Below, piece after piece: positions 1-8,907 of a DNA stretch of 64,000 nt (positions within the stretch are counted from its first letter, which is position 1; every line of letters begins with the position of its first letter). The notes under the pieces were generated by a model that was given only the letters and a program-made list of their open reading frames with translations, was not told the origin of the DNA and searched no databases. Made by a program: the position numbers and the translations under genes. This DNA is from Brevibacterium sp. UMB1308A (lineage in GTDB: Bacteria; Actinomycetota; Actinomycetes; Actinomycetales; Brevibacteriaceae). The DNA lies in NCBI RefSeq assembly GCF_030230605.1, contig NZ_JASPDO010000001.1, forward strand, positions 62,001 to 126,000, read 5' to 3'.

Positions 1-731
1 TTGTACCAGTAGTTGCCTGTGCCCTTTTGGTTGGGCTGACGGAAATGCTGATTGTGGCTGACGGGGTTCAGCATTTCGTGGTTGCCCTTGATCGTCATGT
101 GCGGGAGTGTGCGCATGACCTCTGCGGCGAAGAAAGCGTCGTATTGCTTGCCCGCGCCAGTGTCGATCTGGTCGCCTAGGCTCAAGAGGAAGCGCGCGTT
201 CGGGTGTGCCTTTGCGGCCGAGGTGACGGTCCGGTTCCAGCCTTCTGCATCGTTGGGTTCACCGTTGCCTGATCCGATCTGAGGGTCGCCCACGGCTAGG
301 AACTCACCGCTGTTCGTGGAGAAAGACTTGGGGGTTGAGAACGTGTACACGTCCGACCAGCCGTTTTTATCGGAACCCACTTGATATGCGTACGTGGTGT
401 TTTCTTTCAGTCCGGTCACGTGCGCTTGGTGGAAGAGGCGGGCACGGTCAATCGACACACCCGATTTTTCTTCATTGACCCGGCGCGCGTCTTCCGGAAG
501 CTTGCCACGCACGAGGTCTTTTGCCGGCGCGATCTTGACGCTCTGCTTACCGACCTTCTTGGTGTACCACGTGAATGCGCGGTCGGTATTGCGGTCGCCT
601 ACCTGCAGGCCGAGATTGTAGATGTCAGCCTTTTTCGTCACCTCGGCGTCCGTACCCAGGGCGGGGCTCAGACCACCGGCAGACAGTAGTGCAACGAGTC
701 CGAGCGTGGTGGCAAGCGACGTGATCTTCAT
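1..731 (-). CDS. Secreted purple-acid-phosphatase-like metallophosphoesterase (3' end beyond window)
   Basis: About 243 residues are visible and the C-terminus lies outside the window. The N-terminus (MKITSLATTLGLVALLSAGG) is a signal peptide. A beta-sandwich region like the N-terminal domain of purple acid phosphatases follows, then the start of a calcineurin-like phosphoesterase domain with the metal-binding motifs GDPQ, LSLGDQID and KGNHE. The family hydrolyses phosphate esters outside the cell. An AGAGGAG-like ribosome site precedes the ATG. Three GGTTAA-like repeats lie 55-85 bp upstream, as at pstS and the nucleotidase gene, so phosphate control is inferred. The exact substrate cannot be read from this fragment. 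Confidence 0.85.
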   Translation of the reverse strand, partial: MKITSLATTLGLVALLSAGGLSPALGTDAEVTKKADIYNLGLQVGDRNTDRAFTWYTKKVGKQSVKIAPAKDLVRGKLPEDARRVNEEKSGVSIDRARLFHQAHVTGLKENTTYAYQVGSDKNGWSDVYTFSTPKSFSTNSGEFLAVGDPQIGSGNGEPNDAEGWNRTVTSAAKAHPNARFLLSLGDQIDTGAGKQYDAFFAAEVMRTLPHMTIKGNHEMLNPVSHNQHFRQPNQKGTGNYWY

Positions 732-785
732 TCGACAACTCCTCTGGGCAGGCGTATGTACGACGGCAAACATGGTGACTTTTCT

Positions 786-815
786 GGGTTAACTGCGTTT
801 AGCCTGCGGGTTACC
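786..815 (-). promoter_or_regulatory. Candidate Pho box upstream of the phosphatase gene
   Basis: Three direct repeats read GGTTAAC, GTTTAGC and GGTTACC on the plus strand. The TTA cores are 10 and 12 bp apart, so the outer two are 22 bp apart. The layout resembles 11-nt PhoP/RegX3 direct-repeat units and matches boxes before pstS and the nucleotidase gene. Binding is inferred. Confidence 0.5.
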
Positions 816-889
816 CTCGCATGGACTTCTTCGGTTAAGGCCACGTGAGGCCATTACGCTGTGAGCGAAATCTGTGCGAAAATCGCTTT

Positions 890-1429
890 ATGACGCGCAC
901 CGCTTTGGACTACGACGAAAACTGGCTCGAACCCGAAGAGCTCAACAACCTCCGGCGCAAATTGCCGCTTACATATGTGCACGGAGTGCCCGTTCAAGTG
1001 AGCGACAGTGGCGAGGTTGAACGGATTGGGCTCCTCCTGCGCACCCTTCCAGACCAGACCTTAGGGCGAGAAATCGTTGGTGGCCGAGTCCGCTTCCACG
1101 AAACCTTGCGGAACGCGCTCGCCCGTCACTGCGAACAGGACTTAGGTCCCCTCGCACTTCCGGTTTTTCCCACCTCGCTCACCCCGTTCCACGTGGCCGA
1201 ATACTTCCCCACGCAAGGCGTGAGCAAGTACTACGACCCCCGCCAGCACGCAGTGGCCCTGTGCTACATCCTGCAGGTGCGCGGTGAATGCACGCCCCGT
1301 CAAGACGCGTTGAGCTTTGACTGGTTCGCACCCCAAGAGCTTCTGCGCGACGACATCATCGCCGATATGTGCCACGGCCAGCACCACATCGTGAAGGCAG
1401 CCCTTGCGCACCTGGGGATCCTGCCGTAG
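890..1429 (+). CDS. DUF4916 family protein (NUDIX-like fold)
   Basis: A 179-residue protein beginning MTRTALDYDENWLEPEELNN. The segment WLEPEELNNLRRKLPLTYVH followed by IGLLLRT is typical of the actinobacterial DUF4916 family, which resembles NUDIX hydrolases but whose reaction is not established. The classical NUDIX box GX5EX7REUXEEXGU is not evident. An in-frame ATG 45 bases upstream is less likely because it would add a basic, non-conserved leader. The gene stands alone and diverges from the phosphatase. A GC-rich hairpin just after the stop probably ends its transcript. Confidence 0.75.
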   Translation: MTRTALDYDENWLEPEELNNLRRKLPLTYVHGVPVQVSDSGEVERIGLLLRTLPDQTLGREIVGGRVRFHETLRNALARHCEQDLGPLALPVFPTSLTPFHVAEYFPTQGVSKYYDPRQHAVALCYILQVRGECTPRQDALSFDWFAPQELLRDDIIADMCHGQHHIVKAALAHLGILP

Positions 1430-1433
1430 AAAG

Positions 1434-1449
1434 CCGAGGCACACCTCGG
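1434..1449 (+). terminator. Hairpin terminator made of an inverted CCGAGG/CCTCGG pair
   Basis: CCGAGG and CCTCGG pair across a CACA loop five bases after the DUF4916 stop, followed by a pyrimidine-rich stretch ending in TTTT. The arms are copies of the over-represented CCGAGGT word. Confidence 0.45.
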
Positions 1450-1515
1450 GCGGTTCTGTAGCCGGTTTCTTCTCAGGGTTTCTTCCCTCCTCTTTTATGT
1501 GTAATGTGTGATCCG

Positions 1516-1600
1516 CGACAGGGGAGCGCCAGAAGGGGCGCTGAGAGTGCTGATGCAGACCCTCGAACCTGATGCGGTTAGGACCGCCGAAGGGAGTCGA
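1516..1600 (+). promoter_or_regulatory. TPP riboswitch (THI element)
   Basis: The conserved core words are present in order: GGGGAGC, GCTGAGAG, GACCCTCGAACCTGAT and GCGGTTAGGACCGCCG, closing with AAGGGAG. These are the hallmarks of the thiamin pyrophosphate aptamer. It lies in the leader of the ykoEDC-type operon, so it should lower transporter expression when thiamin pyrophosphate is abundant. Confidence 0.95.
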
Positions 1601-1637
1601 GTTTCTCTTTACCCCTCCTGAATCCTTGGGAGGATAC

Positions 1638-2246
1638 ATGTCATCGACGACAGAAGCAGTAAAGACTCACACAAACACGTGGCGAGTTGTTGACATTGTT
1701 GTGTGCGCCGTAATCGCGGTTGCGGTTGGCCTTTTGTTTGCCTTGTGGGCAGCTCTGTGGAGTGGCTTTGAGTTGCTGTTTGCCACGACTTTCCCGCCTG
1801 CCGTGGCGCTGTTTGGTGGCGTGTGGGTGCTCGCGGGCCCGCTGGCCGCAATGATCATCCGCAAGCCGGGTGCCGCGCTGTTCTGTGAGCTGCTGGCCGC
1901 GATTTTCGAGGCTGTTTTGGGCTCCCACTTTGGTGTGGTTGCGGTGTTCTCTGGGTTCCTGCAGGGACTGGGTGCGGAGCTCGTGTTTGCCGCGTTCAGG
2001 TACCGCAAGTTCACGCTCCCCGTGAGCATTCTGGCAGCCATGCTTGCGGGACTGTTCATGGGTGTTCACGAATCGATCATTTACCTTGCGGAATGGTCGT
2101 TGGGCTTCCGGGTTGCTTACACCGGTCTTGCCGTGCTGTCATCAGCCGTTTTAGCTGGGGTGATCCCATGGTTGCTCACACGCATGCTCGCTTCAGCTGG
2201 GGCGCTCAACGCGTTTGCTTCTGGTAACACCGGGCACGAGGTGTGA
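1638..2246 (+). CDS. ykoE: ECF transporter substrate-binding membrane component, YkoE-like (HMP/thiamin precursor)
   Basis: A 202-residue integral membrane protein with about five to six hydrophobic segments, beginning MSSTTEAVKTHTNTWRVVDI. It resembles YkoE, the S component of an energy-coupling-factor importer predicted to take up hydroxymethylpyrimidine or thiamin. The start is the ATG after GGGAGG; an earlier ATG lies inside the riboswitch aptamer and is rejected. Its stop overlaps the GTG of the ATPase gene by four bases. Position right behind a TPP riboswitch supports the substrate assignment. Confidence 0.88.
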   Translation: MSSTTEAVKTHTNTWRVVDIVVCAVIAVAVGLLFALWAALWSGFELLFATTFPPAVALFGGVWVLAGPLAAMIIRKPGAALFCELLAAIFEAVLGSHFGVVAVFSGFLQGLGAELVFAAFRYRKFTLPVSILAAMLAGLFMGVHESIIYLAEWSLGFRVAYTGLAVLSSAVLAGVIPWLLTRMLASAGALNAFASGNTGHEV

Positions 2247-3628
2247 GCCACCTCCGCGCGACCGATTTTGGGTGGAAGCATGCCGGCCGTAAGCGACCTG
2301 CCCTCACCGGAATTTCGCTGGACATTGCGGCTGGCGAGCGCGTCCTGATTGCGGGCGCGTCTGGGGCTGGCAAGTCCACGTTCTTGCACGCTGTGGCCGG
2401 GGTTTTGCCCAGTGAGTCGGGGACTCAATTTGGGCAGTTGCTCATCGACGGCACGGCCCCGGACCCTACCCGAGGTCGTACCGGCTTGGTTTTGCAGGAC
2501 CCGGATTCGCAGGCGGTGTTGTCACGAATTGGCCCTGACATTGCGTTTGGGGCTGAGAATCTGCGGGTGCCAGTTGAGGAGATCGCTGAGCGTGTCCAGT
2601 GGGCTATGGAGACGGTGGGGTTACCATTTCCGCCAGAGTGGCCCACAGCCAAGCTGTCGGGTGGGCAGAAGCAGCGGGTTGCTCTTGCTGGGGTTTTAGC
2701 GATGCGTCCGTCGATTATTTTGCTGGACGAACCCACGGCAAACATTGACCCACAGTCGGCTCCTGGGTTGCGGGATGCTGTGATCCGGTCTGCGGATGAG
2801 ACCGGTGCGACGTTGCTGGTTGTTGAGCACCGTTTGGATCTGTGGGCCCAACATGTGGACCGCATGGTGGTCCTCTCCCCCACCGGGGTCATTGCGGACG
2901 GCCCGCCACACCACATCATGGAGACGCACCGGCAGGAGTTGGAAGACGCCGGCTTGTGGTTGAGCCACGTACGGCCCAAGCGTCGGGAGCTGCGTGGGGC
3001 CACTGGCCCGCAGCTGCTCCAGGTCGACGCCACAGTGGGTCGCCAGGCAGACGTCAACCACGTGGCGTTTTCCCTGGCACAAGGTCAAGCGTTGGCAATC
3101 ACGGGAGCCAACGGGGCCGGAAAGTCCACGGCGGCGCTGACGGCAGCGGGGCTTTTACGACCTCGGGCGGGGCAGGTCACAGCCAGCCCGGAACTACAAG
3201 CCTGGGCGCCGGAGTTTCCTGTGCGTAGCGCCAGCCCGCATAAGTGGAAGGCCCGGGCGTTGGCGCGCAGGATTGGGAAGGTGTTTCAGACTCCTGAGCA
3301 CCAGTTCGTCACTCGCACGGTGCGTGACGAGCTGGTTTTGGGCGGGGTGGATCCGGACTCGGTTTTGGAGCGGTTGCGGCTTGACCATGTGGCGTTGGCG
3401 CACCCGTCCACGCTCAGCGGTGGCGAAAAGCGGCGGTTGAGTGTCGCGTGCATGCTGGCCGCGCCAGTTCTCATTGTGGACGAGCCCACGTTTGGTCAAG
3501 ATGCGCACAGCTGGCGAGAGCTGGCACGGTTACTCAACGAGGCGGTTGATAGCGGGGCGGCACTGCTCACAGTGACGCACGACCAAGATTTTATTCACGC
3601 AGTGGGGGCTGACGAGTATGGGATTTGA
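2243..3628 (+). CDS. ykoD: ECF transporter ATPase with two fused ABC domains, YkoD-like
   Basis: A 461-residue protein carrying two complete ABC ATPase domains. The first Walker A is GASGAGKST (residues 38-46) with signature LSGGQKQR; the second is GANGAGKST (residues 288-296) with LSGGEKRR. Each half also has a Walker B ending in DEPT. It should power the YkoE/YkoC importer from the cytoplasmic face. Translation starts at a GTG overlapping the ykoE stop (GTGA), indicating coupling. The fused double ATPase is the usual form in ykoEDC operons. Confidence 0.9.
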   Translation: MSHLRATDFGWKHAGRKRPALTGISLDIAAGERVLIAGASGAGKSTFLHAVAGVLPSESGTQFGQLLIDGTAPDPTRGRTGLVLQDPDSQAVLSRIGPDIAFGAENLRVPVEEIAERVQWAMETVGLPFPPEWPTAKLSGGQKQRVALAGVLAMRPSIILLDEPTANIDPQSAPGLRDAVIRSADETGATLLVVEHRLDLWAQHVDRMVVLSPTGVIADGPPHHIMETHRQELEDAGLWLSHVRPKRRELRGATGPQLLQVDATVGRQADVNHVAFSLAQGQALAITGANGAGKSTAALTAAGLLRPRAGQVTASPELQAWAPEFPVRSASPHKWKARALARRIGKVFQTPEHQFVTRTVRDELVLGGVDPDSVLERLRLDHVALAHPSTLSGGEKRRLSVACMLAAPVLIVDEPTFGQDAHSWRELARLLNEAVDSGAALLTVTHDQDFIHAVGADEYGI

Positions 3629-4397
3629 GGTTCGTTCTACTCCGCTCACCCGCACTAACCCACTCACCAAGATCGCCATTATGTTGCTGATTACGGTGGG
3701 GGTTGTCCTGTCGATTGACGTGGTCAGCGCGTCACTCATGATGGTTTTTGTGATTGTGTTTTTCCCGCTGACTGGGTTTCCTGTGAAGCGGTTGTTTACC
3801 CACTTGTGGTTTATTCCGCTGGCCGCGTTTGCTACGGGGTGGGCGACTGTTCTGTTGGCGGAAGGGGCTGGCCCGGTCTTGTTCACCTTTGGTCCGTATG
3901 AGGTGACGGCCAGGTCGGTTGAGGTGGGGTTTGCACTGTTTTTGCGCTCGCTCGCGATGTCTCTGCCGTGCGTGGTTTTGGCGTTTTCGATCGATTCGAC
4001 TGAGCTGGCTGATTCTCTGGTCCAGCTTTTGAAGATGCCCGAACGGTTCGTTTTGGGGGCTTTGGGGGCCGCGCGTTTGGCGGGGCTCTTGTCAGAACAG
4101 TTGGAGACGATCCGGTTTGCCCGCCGCGCACGAGGTGTTGCCCACGAAGGTTTCTTTGGGGGCCTTCTCGACTTTTTTCCTATCGCGTTCGCGTTGCTGA
4201 CCGAGGCGATCCGGCGAGCTGTGCGCTTAGCGATGGCGATGGAGGGGCGCGCGTTTGGCACCAAGGGCCGCACGTGGACTCGTCGGGTGAGCCTGGGCGC
4301 TGGTGACTGGGTGGCGATGGGGTGTGCAGGCGCGCTGGCCGCAACCTGCATCACCGCATCGGTGGCCACCGGGAATTGGAACTTTATTTTGAGTTAG
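3618..4397 (+). CDS. ykoC: ECF transporter transmembrane component (EcfT/CbiQ family), YkoC-like
   Basis: A 259-residue membrane protein of the EcfT family. A short cytoplasmic start (MGFEVRSTPLTRTNPLTKIA) leads into hydrophobic helices. Two cytoplasmic coupling stretches contain Ala-Arg-Gly-like motifs: RFARRARGVAHEG near residue 168 and MAMEGRAFG near residue 206. The ATG overlaps the end of the ATPase gene by 11 bases. It completes the three-gene operon under the TPP riboswitch. Confidence 0.88.
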   Translation: MGFEVRSTPLTRTNPLTKIAIMLLITVGVVLSIDVVSASLMMVFVIVFFPLTGFPVKRLFTHLWFIPLAAFATGWATVLLAEGAGPVLFTFGPYEVTARSVEVGFALFLRSLAMSLPCVVLAFSIDSTELADSLVQLLKMPERFVLGALGAARLAGLLSEQLETIRFARRARGVAHEGFFGGLLDFFPIAFALLTEAIRRAVRLAMAMEGRAFGTKGRTWTRRVSLGAGDWVAMGCAGALAATCITASVATGNWNFILS

Positions 4398-4425
4398 ATC
4401 TGGTGACAGCCCGGTCAGGGTGTCG

Positions 4426-4743
4426 TTAGATCTTCAGTTCGCCCATATCTTCGAACCCGTTGCCTTCGACCTGGCGGGAAACGATCTGCGGGGTCGAAAG
4501 TAGGTGCGGGCGCATAGCTTCGAGACCCTTGGCAAAGTGGTCACTGGTGACGTGAGGTTCAGCACCTTCGTCGGTGAACCCTTCAACCAGCACGTACTGG
4601 TTGTCTTTTTCGAGGCTCTTGGACCATTCGAAGAACAAGTTTCCTTCTTCAGCACGGGTGGCTTCGGTGAATTCGCGAACGATTTCAGGCCACTGGTCGA
4701 CGGATTCTGGTTTGACGTCATATTTCACAACAATGAAGTACAT
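4426..4743 (-). CDS. Antibiotic biosynthesis monooxygenase (ABM) domain protein
   Basis: A 105-residue single-domain protein: MYFIVVKYDVKPESVDQWPE, then EEGNLFFEWSKS, a pattern typical of the dimeric alpha-beta-barrel ABM/YgiN superfamily. Members include quinol monooxygenases and heme-degrading enzymes, but the substrate is not apparent here. The longer frame extending back into radA is rejected. The chosen ATG has no ribosome site, but TACACT lies exactly six bases upstream, which suggests a leaderless mRNA. The gene diverges from radA with a 34-base gap. Confidence 0.8.
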   Translation of the reverse strand: MYFIVVKYDVKPESVDQWPEIVREFTEATRAEEGNLFFEWSKSLEKDNQYVLVEGFTDEGAEPHVTSDHFAKGLEAMRPHLLSTPQIVSRQVEGNGFEDMGELKI

Positions 4744-4749
4744 GGTCCC

Positions 4750-4755
4750 AGTGTA
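4750..4755 (-). promoter_or_regulatory. -10 element TACACT placed for a leaderless ABM-protein mRNA
   Basis: TACACT on the minus strand is separated from the ATG by six bases, so transcription would begin at or next to the start codon. Confidence 0.4.
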
Positions 4756-4777
4756 GGTGTCATGGGAACATAGATCT

Positions 4778-6118
4778 ATGGCGTACACGTGTAGCGAATG
4801 TGGATCTTCAACCCCTAAGTGGATGGGCAAGTGCCCCAAGTGCCAGTCGTGGGGAACCCTTGAAGAAAGCGCCGGCCCAGGCGTGTCCGTCAAAACTCAA
4901 GCTACTTTTTCTGGCAAACGCGCCACCCCGGTCACACAGGTGGACGCAACCACCGCCTCGGCGACGTCCACCGGAGTCAGCGAACTTGACCGCGTGCTGG
5001 GAGGCGGGCTGGTGCCAGGTGCCGTGATCCTGCTGGCCGGCGAACCGGGGGTGGGTAAGTCTACGTTGTTGCTCGATGTGTCTGCGAAAGCCGCGAAGGC
5101 TGGCAGGCGTGTTTTGTATGTCACGGGTGAGGAATCGCAGGGGCAGGTGCGCCTGCGAGCTGAACGGACGGGGGCGCTGTCGGACAATCTGTTCTTGGCA
5201 AACGAAACTGACTTGGCGGCGGTGCTGGGGCTCATCGAGGTGGAGGACCCGGAGCTGCTCATTGTGGATTCGGTGCAGACCTTGGCGTCTGACCGGGTGG
5301 AAGGTGTGCCAGGTGGGGTCACACAGGTGCGGGAAGTTGCGTCCGCGGTGATCCGGGCAGCAAAAGCGCGCAATCTGCCCACCGTGCTGGTGGGGCACAT
5401 TACCAAGGACGGGACGGTCGCGGGGCCCAGGTTGCTGGAGCACTTGGTCGATGTGGTGTGTTCGTTCGAAGGCGATAAGCACACACGTTTGCGCATGTTG
5501 CGGGCGATTAAGAACCGTTTTGGTCCCACAGATGAGGTGGGGTGCTTCGCGATGACGGAAGAAGGGATCACTAGTGAATCCGACCCGTCTGGGTTGTTCT
5601 TGTCGCGGTCGCAAATTAACGCTCCGGGCACGTGTTTGACGGTGACGCTGGACGGGAAGCGCCCGTTGGTCATTGAGGTGCAGGCGCTCACCATGGAGGC
5701 GGCCGGTGGGAATCCTCGGCGAACCGTGAGTGGAATGGATTCTAACCGTGTGGCCATGCTCATTGCGGTGGCCTCGAAGAGCATGAACCTGGCACGGTCT
5801 GATGTTTTTGTGTCGACTGTGGGCGGGGCAAAGATTCAAGAACCGGCAGCTGACCTGGCGGTGGCGTTGGCGTTGGCGTCGGCTGCGGCGGACAAGCCTC
5901 AGTATTCGCGGTTGGTGGCGATTGGCGAGTTGAGCTTGTCTGGTGAGATTAGGCGCGTGCCAAATGTGGGGCAACGGCTAGCAGAGGCTGCGCGGATGGG
6001 GATCGACACTGCCGTGGTTGCCAGCGGGTCGCTGGCAGATGTGACTTTGCCTCAGGGTATTCGGGTGAAAGAAGTGAGCAATCTGGCTCAAGCAATTGAG
6101 CTGACGCTGAAACGGTAG
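4778..6118 (+). CDS. radA: DNA repair protein RadA
   Basis: A 446-residue RadA (Sms). An N-terminal C4 zinc finger (CSECG...CPKC, within the first 25 residues) is followed by a RecA-like ATPase core with Walker A GEPGVGKST (residues 88-96), the RadA-specific KNRFG motif (residues 245-249), and a C-terminal Lon-protease-like domain. RadA drives branch migration during recombinational repair. The start is set at MAYTCSECG; the upstream in-frame start adds seven non-conserved residues. In many actinobacteria radA is followed by disA; here it is followed by a DUF222/HNH gene. Confidence 0.95.
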   Translation: MAYTCSECGSSTPKWMGKCPKCQSWGTLEESAGPGVSVKTQATFSGKRATPVTQVDATTASATSTGVSELDRVLGGGLVPGAVILLAGEPGVGKSTLLLDVSAKAAKAGRRVLYVTGEESQGQVRLRAERTGALSDNLFLANETDLAAVLGLIEVEDPELLIVDSVQTLASDRVEGVPGGVTQVREVASAVIRAAKARNLPTVLVGHITKDGTVAGPRLLEHLVDVVCSFEGDKHTRLRMLRAIKNRFGPTDEVGCFAMTEEGITSESDPSGLFLSRSQINAPGTCLTVTLDGKRPLVIEVQALTMEAAGGNPRRTVSGMDSNRVAMLIAVASKSMNLARSDVFVSTVGGAKIQEPAADLAVALALASAAADKPQYSRLVAIGELSLSGEIRRVPNVGQRLAEAARMGIDTAVVASGSLADVTLPQGIRVKEVSNLAQAIELTLKR

Positions 6119-6579
6119 GCGGGCAGGCTCAAACGGCGCCAAGCGAGCGGGACGGCGCGTTATATTGCTCAGTTTTGCTCGCTTTGGGTGGTTTCGTCTG
6201 GTTGGGGCTGTTTCTTGTCCGGGCGCCCAGCTTGCCTAGCCGCCAAGCGCAATCTCGCGCCAATTAAGTGACGCCAATTAAGTGACGCCGCCAAGGCCTA
6301 CGTTGGCGCGTGAAGTAGAACTCCGTGCTGCACCACTTAAGCACCGTCACCTCTGCGTAGGAGCGGACCGCAGTCTTTATAACTAGACACCTTTACCCTC
6401 ACTCGTCCGTCCTGATCGTGCGTGCGAAACAGCCCGGTCCTACCCTCTCACTGGAAGCCCATTCTTTGCGTGTGCGACTGAACGCTCGTTCGAAAATAAA
6501 TAGAAAAAGATCAGGCCAAAGCCTTGACTAACGTAATCGAACGCAAATAGAATAGGAGTACACGAGGAGGTGACCCCAC
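6119..6579 (+). other. Gene-free stretch between radA and the HNH gene, with a short tandem repeat
   Basis: No convincing coding region is seen. A 14-bp unit (GCCAATTAAGTGAC) is repeated exactly twice at 6259-6286, and its TTAAGTG core recurs inverted (CACTTAA) at 6334-6340. The 3' end is AT-richer and carries a possible promoter (TTGACT at 6523, TAGAAT at 6548, 19-bp spacer) followed by the ribosome site of the next gene. Confidence 0.5.
6259..6286 (+). repeat. Exact tandem duplication of a 14-bp unit
   Basis: GCCAATTAAGTGAC occurs twice without a gap. It may be a recent slip duplication or a pair of binding sites. Confidence 0.7.
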
Positions 6580-8907
6580 ATGACCACGACCCACACGCGC
6601 AACGACTTATATGACGGGCCGGCTGTGGAACTGTTTGAAACAGTCAAAGACACCACGCGCATCATGGATGAAGCACAGGTGAAACAAGCCGAAGCCGTCG
6701 CAGCAGTCGTCAGCGCCCACATTGTGCCGTTGGATGACTTCACTCATGGTCTACACGCAGTGTTTACTTCCAACTCAGGCGCTGGCCCACTCGTCACAGG
6801 CGGTGCAACGAACGAGGCTGTGGGGGCATGCTCAAACGTGGGAGCAGTTGCTGGCTCTTCCTTTGATGCGGCTTCTTCTCATACGGCTTCTTTTTCCACG
6901 GCTCGTGTTTCGGGGTCTGTGGGTGTGGATGATGTGGTGGCGTGTGTGGTGTTGCCTACGGGGGAGGTGGCCACAGTGGCCAGTGTTGAACGCGTGGTTG
7001 ATGAGTTGCCGACGCCGACTGAGGGAGTGTTGGCGAAGCTTTTAGATTGCACACGGTCACAACTTATAACCCGGTTACGCAAGATCATGACAGCGGTCGT
7101 GCTTATGCCCAAGTTGTGGTCGTTGGCTAAGCAGGGTGTGATCAGCTTCGACCGGGTCTTGTATACGGCTGGCAGGGTTGTTCGTGCTGGGGTGTGTATC
7201 CCGGTGTTTGATGACATGCTCACCAACAAACCCGTGAACGTGCCCTGGAAAACCTACAGACGCCACGTCAACGAAATCCTCGCCATGCTCACCACCCCAG
7301 AAACCCAGGTCGAGAACGCGAAACGTAACCGGGGAGTGTCGTATTGGGTCAACGATGACGGGACAGCCACACTGTCGCTGACTGGTCCTGTGTTGGAGAT
7401 GGAAGCGTTTTACCAACGTGTGCGTGGAACTGCCAGGGCAATCCTCGCGAACCACATAGAACCGTTTACTGCCACGTTGACGGATGAACAACAATCCCTG
7501 TTCATCACTGAGAAGAATGGGGACACGACTGAAGTGCGTGTAGGGGACCTGGGTCGGGTTGAGGTTGATGATGACCGGCTCATGGACCAACTCACCCTGG
7601 ATCTGATCACCGGGGCAAAACCCTCAACCACACTACGTATCCGAGTGACCCCGACGGGTAAACAAGCACCCATCAAAGTCACCTACACCAAACCAGATAG
7701 CCCGAGCACGGAAGATGCCAGTGGTGTTGGTGGTTCTGTGTGGGCTGAGAAGTGTGAAGCCAGGCAAGCTGAAGACGTGTACGAGCTTGAGTTGTGCGTA
7801 TCCATGCCTGAAAAAGACGAATGGTTAAAAGCCCAAGCCAGCATCACCGTCACAGTCCCAGTCCTGCACTTCCTCACGCACCTACCACCACCAGGCACGG
7901 AGAGAAGACCCGAGGAACAAAGACCTGAGAGACAACGCCCTGGAAAAGACCCCGGGCCAAACAAACACAGACCCGGATCAGATCAAGACTTCAGAAGAAA
8001 CCAAACCGACGAACGAATATACGAGGACCAAGGGAGAACTGGGTCATCTCCACCGCGGACTGATGCGCCGCCTGGGACTGATGCGCCACAGGGTAGTGGG
8101 CTTGATTTTGGGTTGCCGATCACGGTGGATCCAGGTGCGCGGGTTCCGGTGATGATGAATGGCCGGGTGCCGTTAGACGCTAAGACTGCTGATGAGCTGA
8201 TTGCTCAGGCGAAGTGGGTGTATCGGATGTTCACCGACCCCGAAACCGGGGTAGTCCTGGAATCCACACCGACGAAGTATTACATCCCAGCAGCGTTGAA
8301 ACGCATGGTTGAAGCCAGGCATCCTGATTGCAGTGTCCCGTGGTGTGCCACACCTGCCAGGGTGTGCGAAAAAGACCATATCGAACCGTTTAACCATCAG
8401 GATCCTGAAAATGGTGGGTTGACGGTGATGGAGAATCTGCACCCGTTGTGTAAGCGGCATCATCAAGAGAAAACCCAGAAACGGCTCCGCGTCGACAAGA
8501 TGGATGATGGTTCTCTTGCGTGGATGTTGCCCAGGATTGGTGCCATGCTGGTCTACCCGCCAGAATCACGGATTAACCAACTCCAGTACGAACGGTTACT
8601 CGAGTACTTCGACACTGGTGATCAAGACATCAGCGGCACCATTAATGAGTACCTAGCAACAGAACACGAAACCACGCACCGCTCTCAATCCGGGACTGGT
8701 CATGGTGCAGAACCCACGGAGGCAGGCAGCCCTGAGTCCACGGCCGCGAACCGCCTTGAACCAGGGACTGCTGATAATCCTGGGAGGACCCACGAGTATC
8801 TCTGCGAGTACCCTCGCGCGGTCGCTGACGAGTACGCAATCGCAGGGGAGGTGTTCAACGGGGACACCCGCCCCTGGGAACCAAGCGAAGAACCACCACC
8901 GTTCTGA
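6580..8907 (+). CDS. DUF222 / HNH endonuclease domain protein (13E12-repeat-like family)
   Basis: A 775-residue protein with an actinobacterial DUF222 region and a C-terminal HNH nuclease domain. The HNH site has zinc-binding CxxxxC (Cys584, Cys589), the DH pair at 599-600, Asn619 and the final HH at 627-628 (CKRHH). A low-complexity Pro/Arg/Gln-rich linker lies near residues 440-515, and the tail after the HNH domain is polar and probably unstructured. A strong GGAGGTGA ribosome site precedes the ATG. Such genes occur in multiple copies in mycobacteria and relatives and are thought to be mobile or selfish; function is unproved. No tyrosine or serine recombinase lies next to it. Confidence 0.85.
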   Translation: MTTTHTRNDLYDGPAVELFETVKDTTRIMDEAQVKQAEAVAAVVSAHIVPLDDFTHGLHAVFTSNSGAGPLVTGGATNEAVGACSNVGAVAGSSFDAASSHTASFSTARVSGSVGVDDVVACVVLPTGEVATVASVERVVDELPTPTEGVLAKLLDCTRSQLITRLRKIMTAVVLMPKLWSLAKQGVISFDRVLYTAGRVVRAGVCIPVFDDMLTNKPVNVPWKTYRRHVNEILAMLTTPETQVENAKRNRGVSYWVNDDGTATLSLTGPVLEMEAFYQRVRGTARAILANHIEPFTATLTDEQQSLFITEKNGDTTEVRVGDLGRVEVDDDRLMDQLTLDLITGAKPSTTLRIRVTPTGKQAPIKVTYTKPDSPSTEDASGVGGSVWAEKCEARQAEDVYELELCVSMPEKDEWLKAQASITVTVPVLHFLTHLPPPGTERRPEEQRPERQRPGKDPGPNKHRPGSDQDFRRNQTDERIYEDQGRTGSSPPRTDAPPGTDAPQGSGLDFGLPITVDPGARVPVMMNGRVPLDAKTADELIAQAKWVYRMFTDPETGVVLESTPTKYYIPAALKRMVEARHPDCSVPWCATPARVCEKDHIEPFNHQDPENGGLTVMENLHPLCKRHHQEKTQKRLRVDKMDDGSLAWMLPRIGAMLVYPPESRINQLQYERLLEYFDTGDQDISGTINEYLATEHETTHRSQSGTGHGAEPTEAGSPESTAANRLEPGTADNPGRTHEYLCEYPRAVADEYAIAGEVFNGDTRPWEPSEEPPPF

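Noticed and set aside
1572..1637. Upstream ATG for ykoE
   Set aside because: It lies inside the TPP aptamer, and a better ATG with GGGAGG follows.
4744..4893. N-terminal extension of the ABM protein into radA
   Set aside because: The extension is antisense to radA and not part of the ABM fold; the shorter start has a leaderless promoter.
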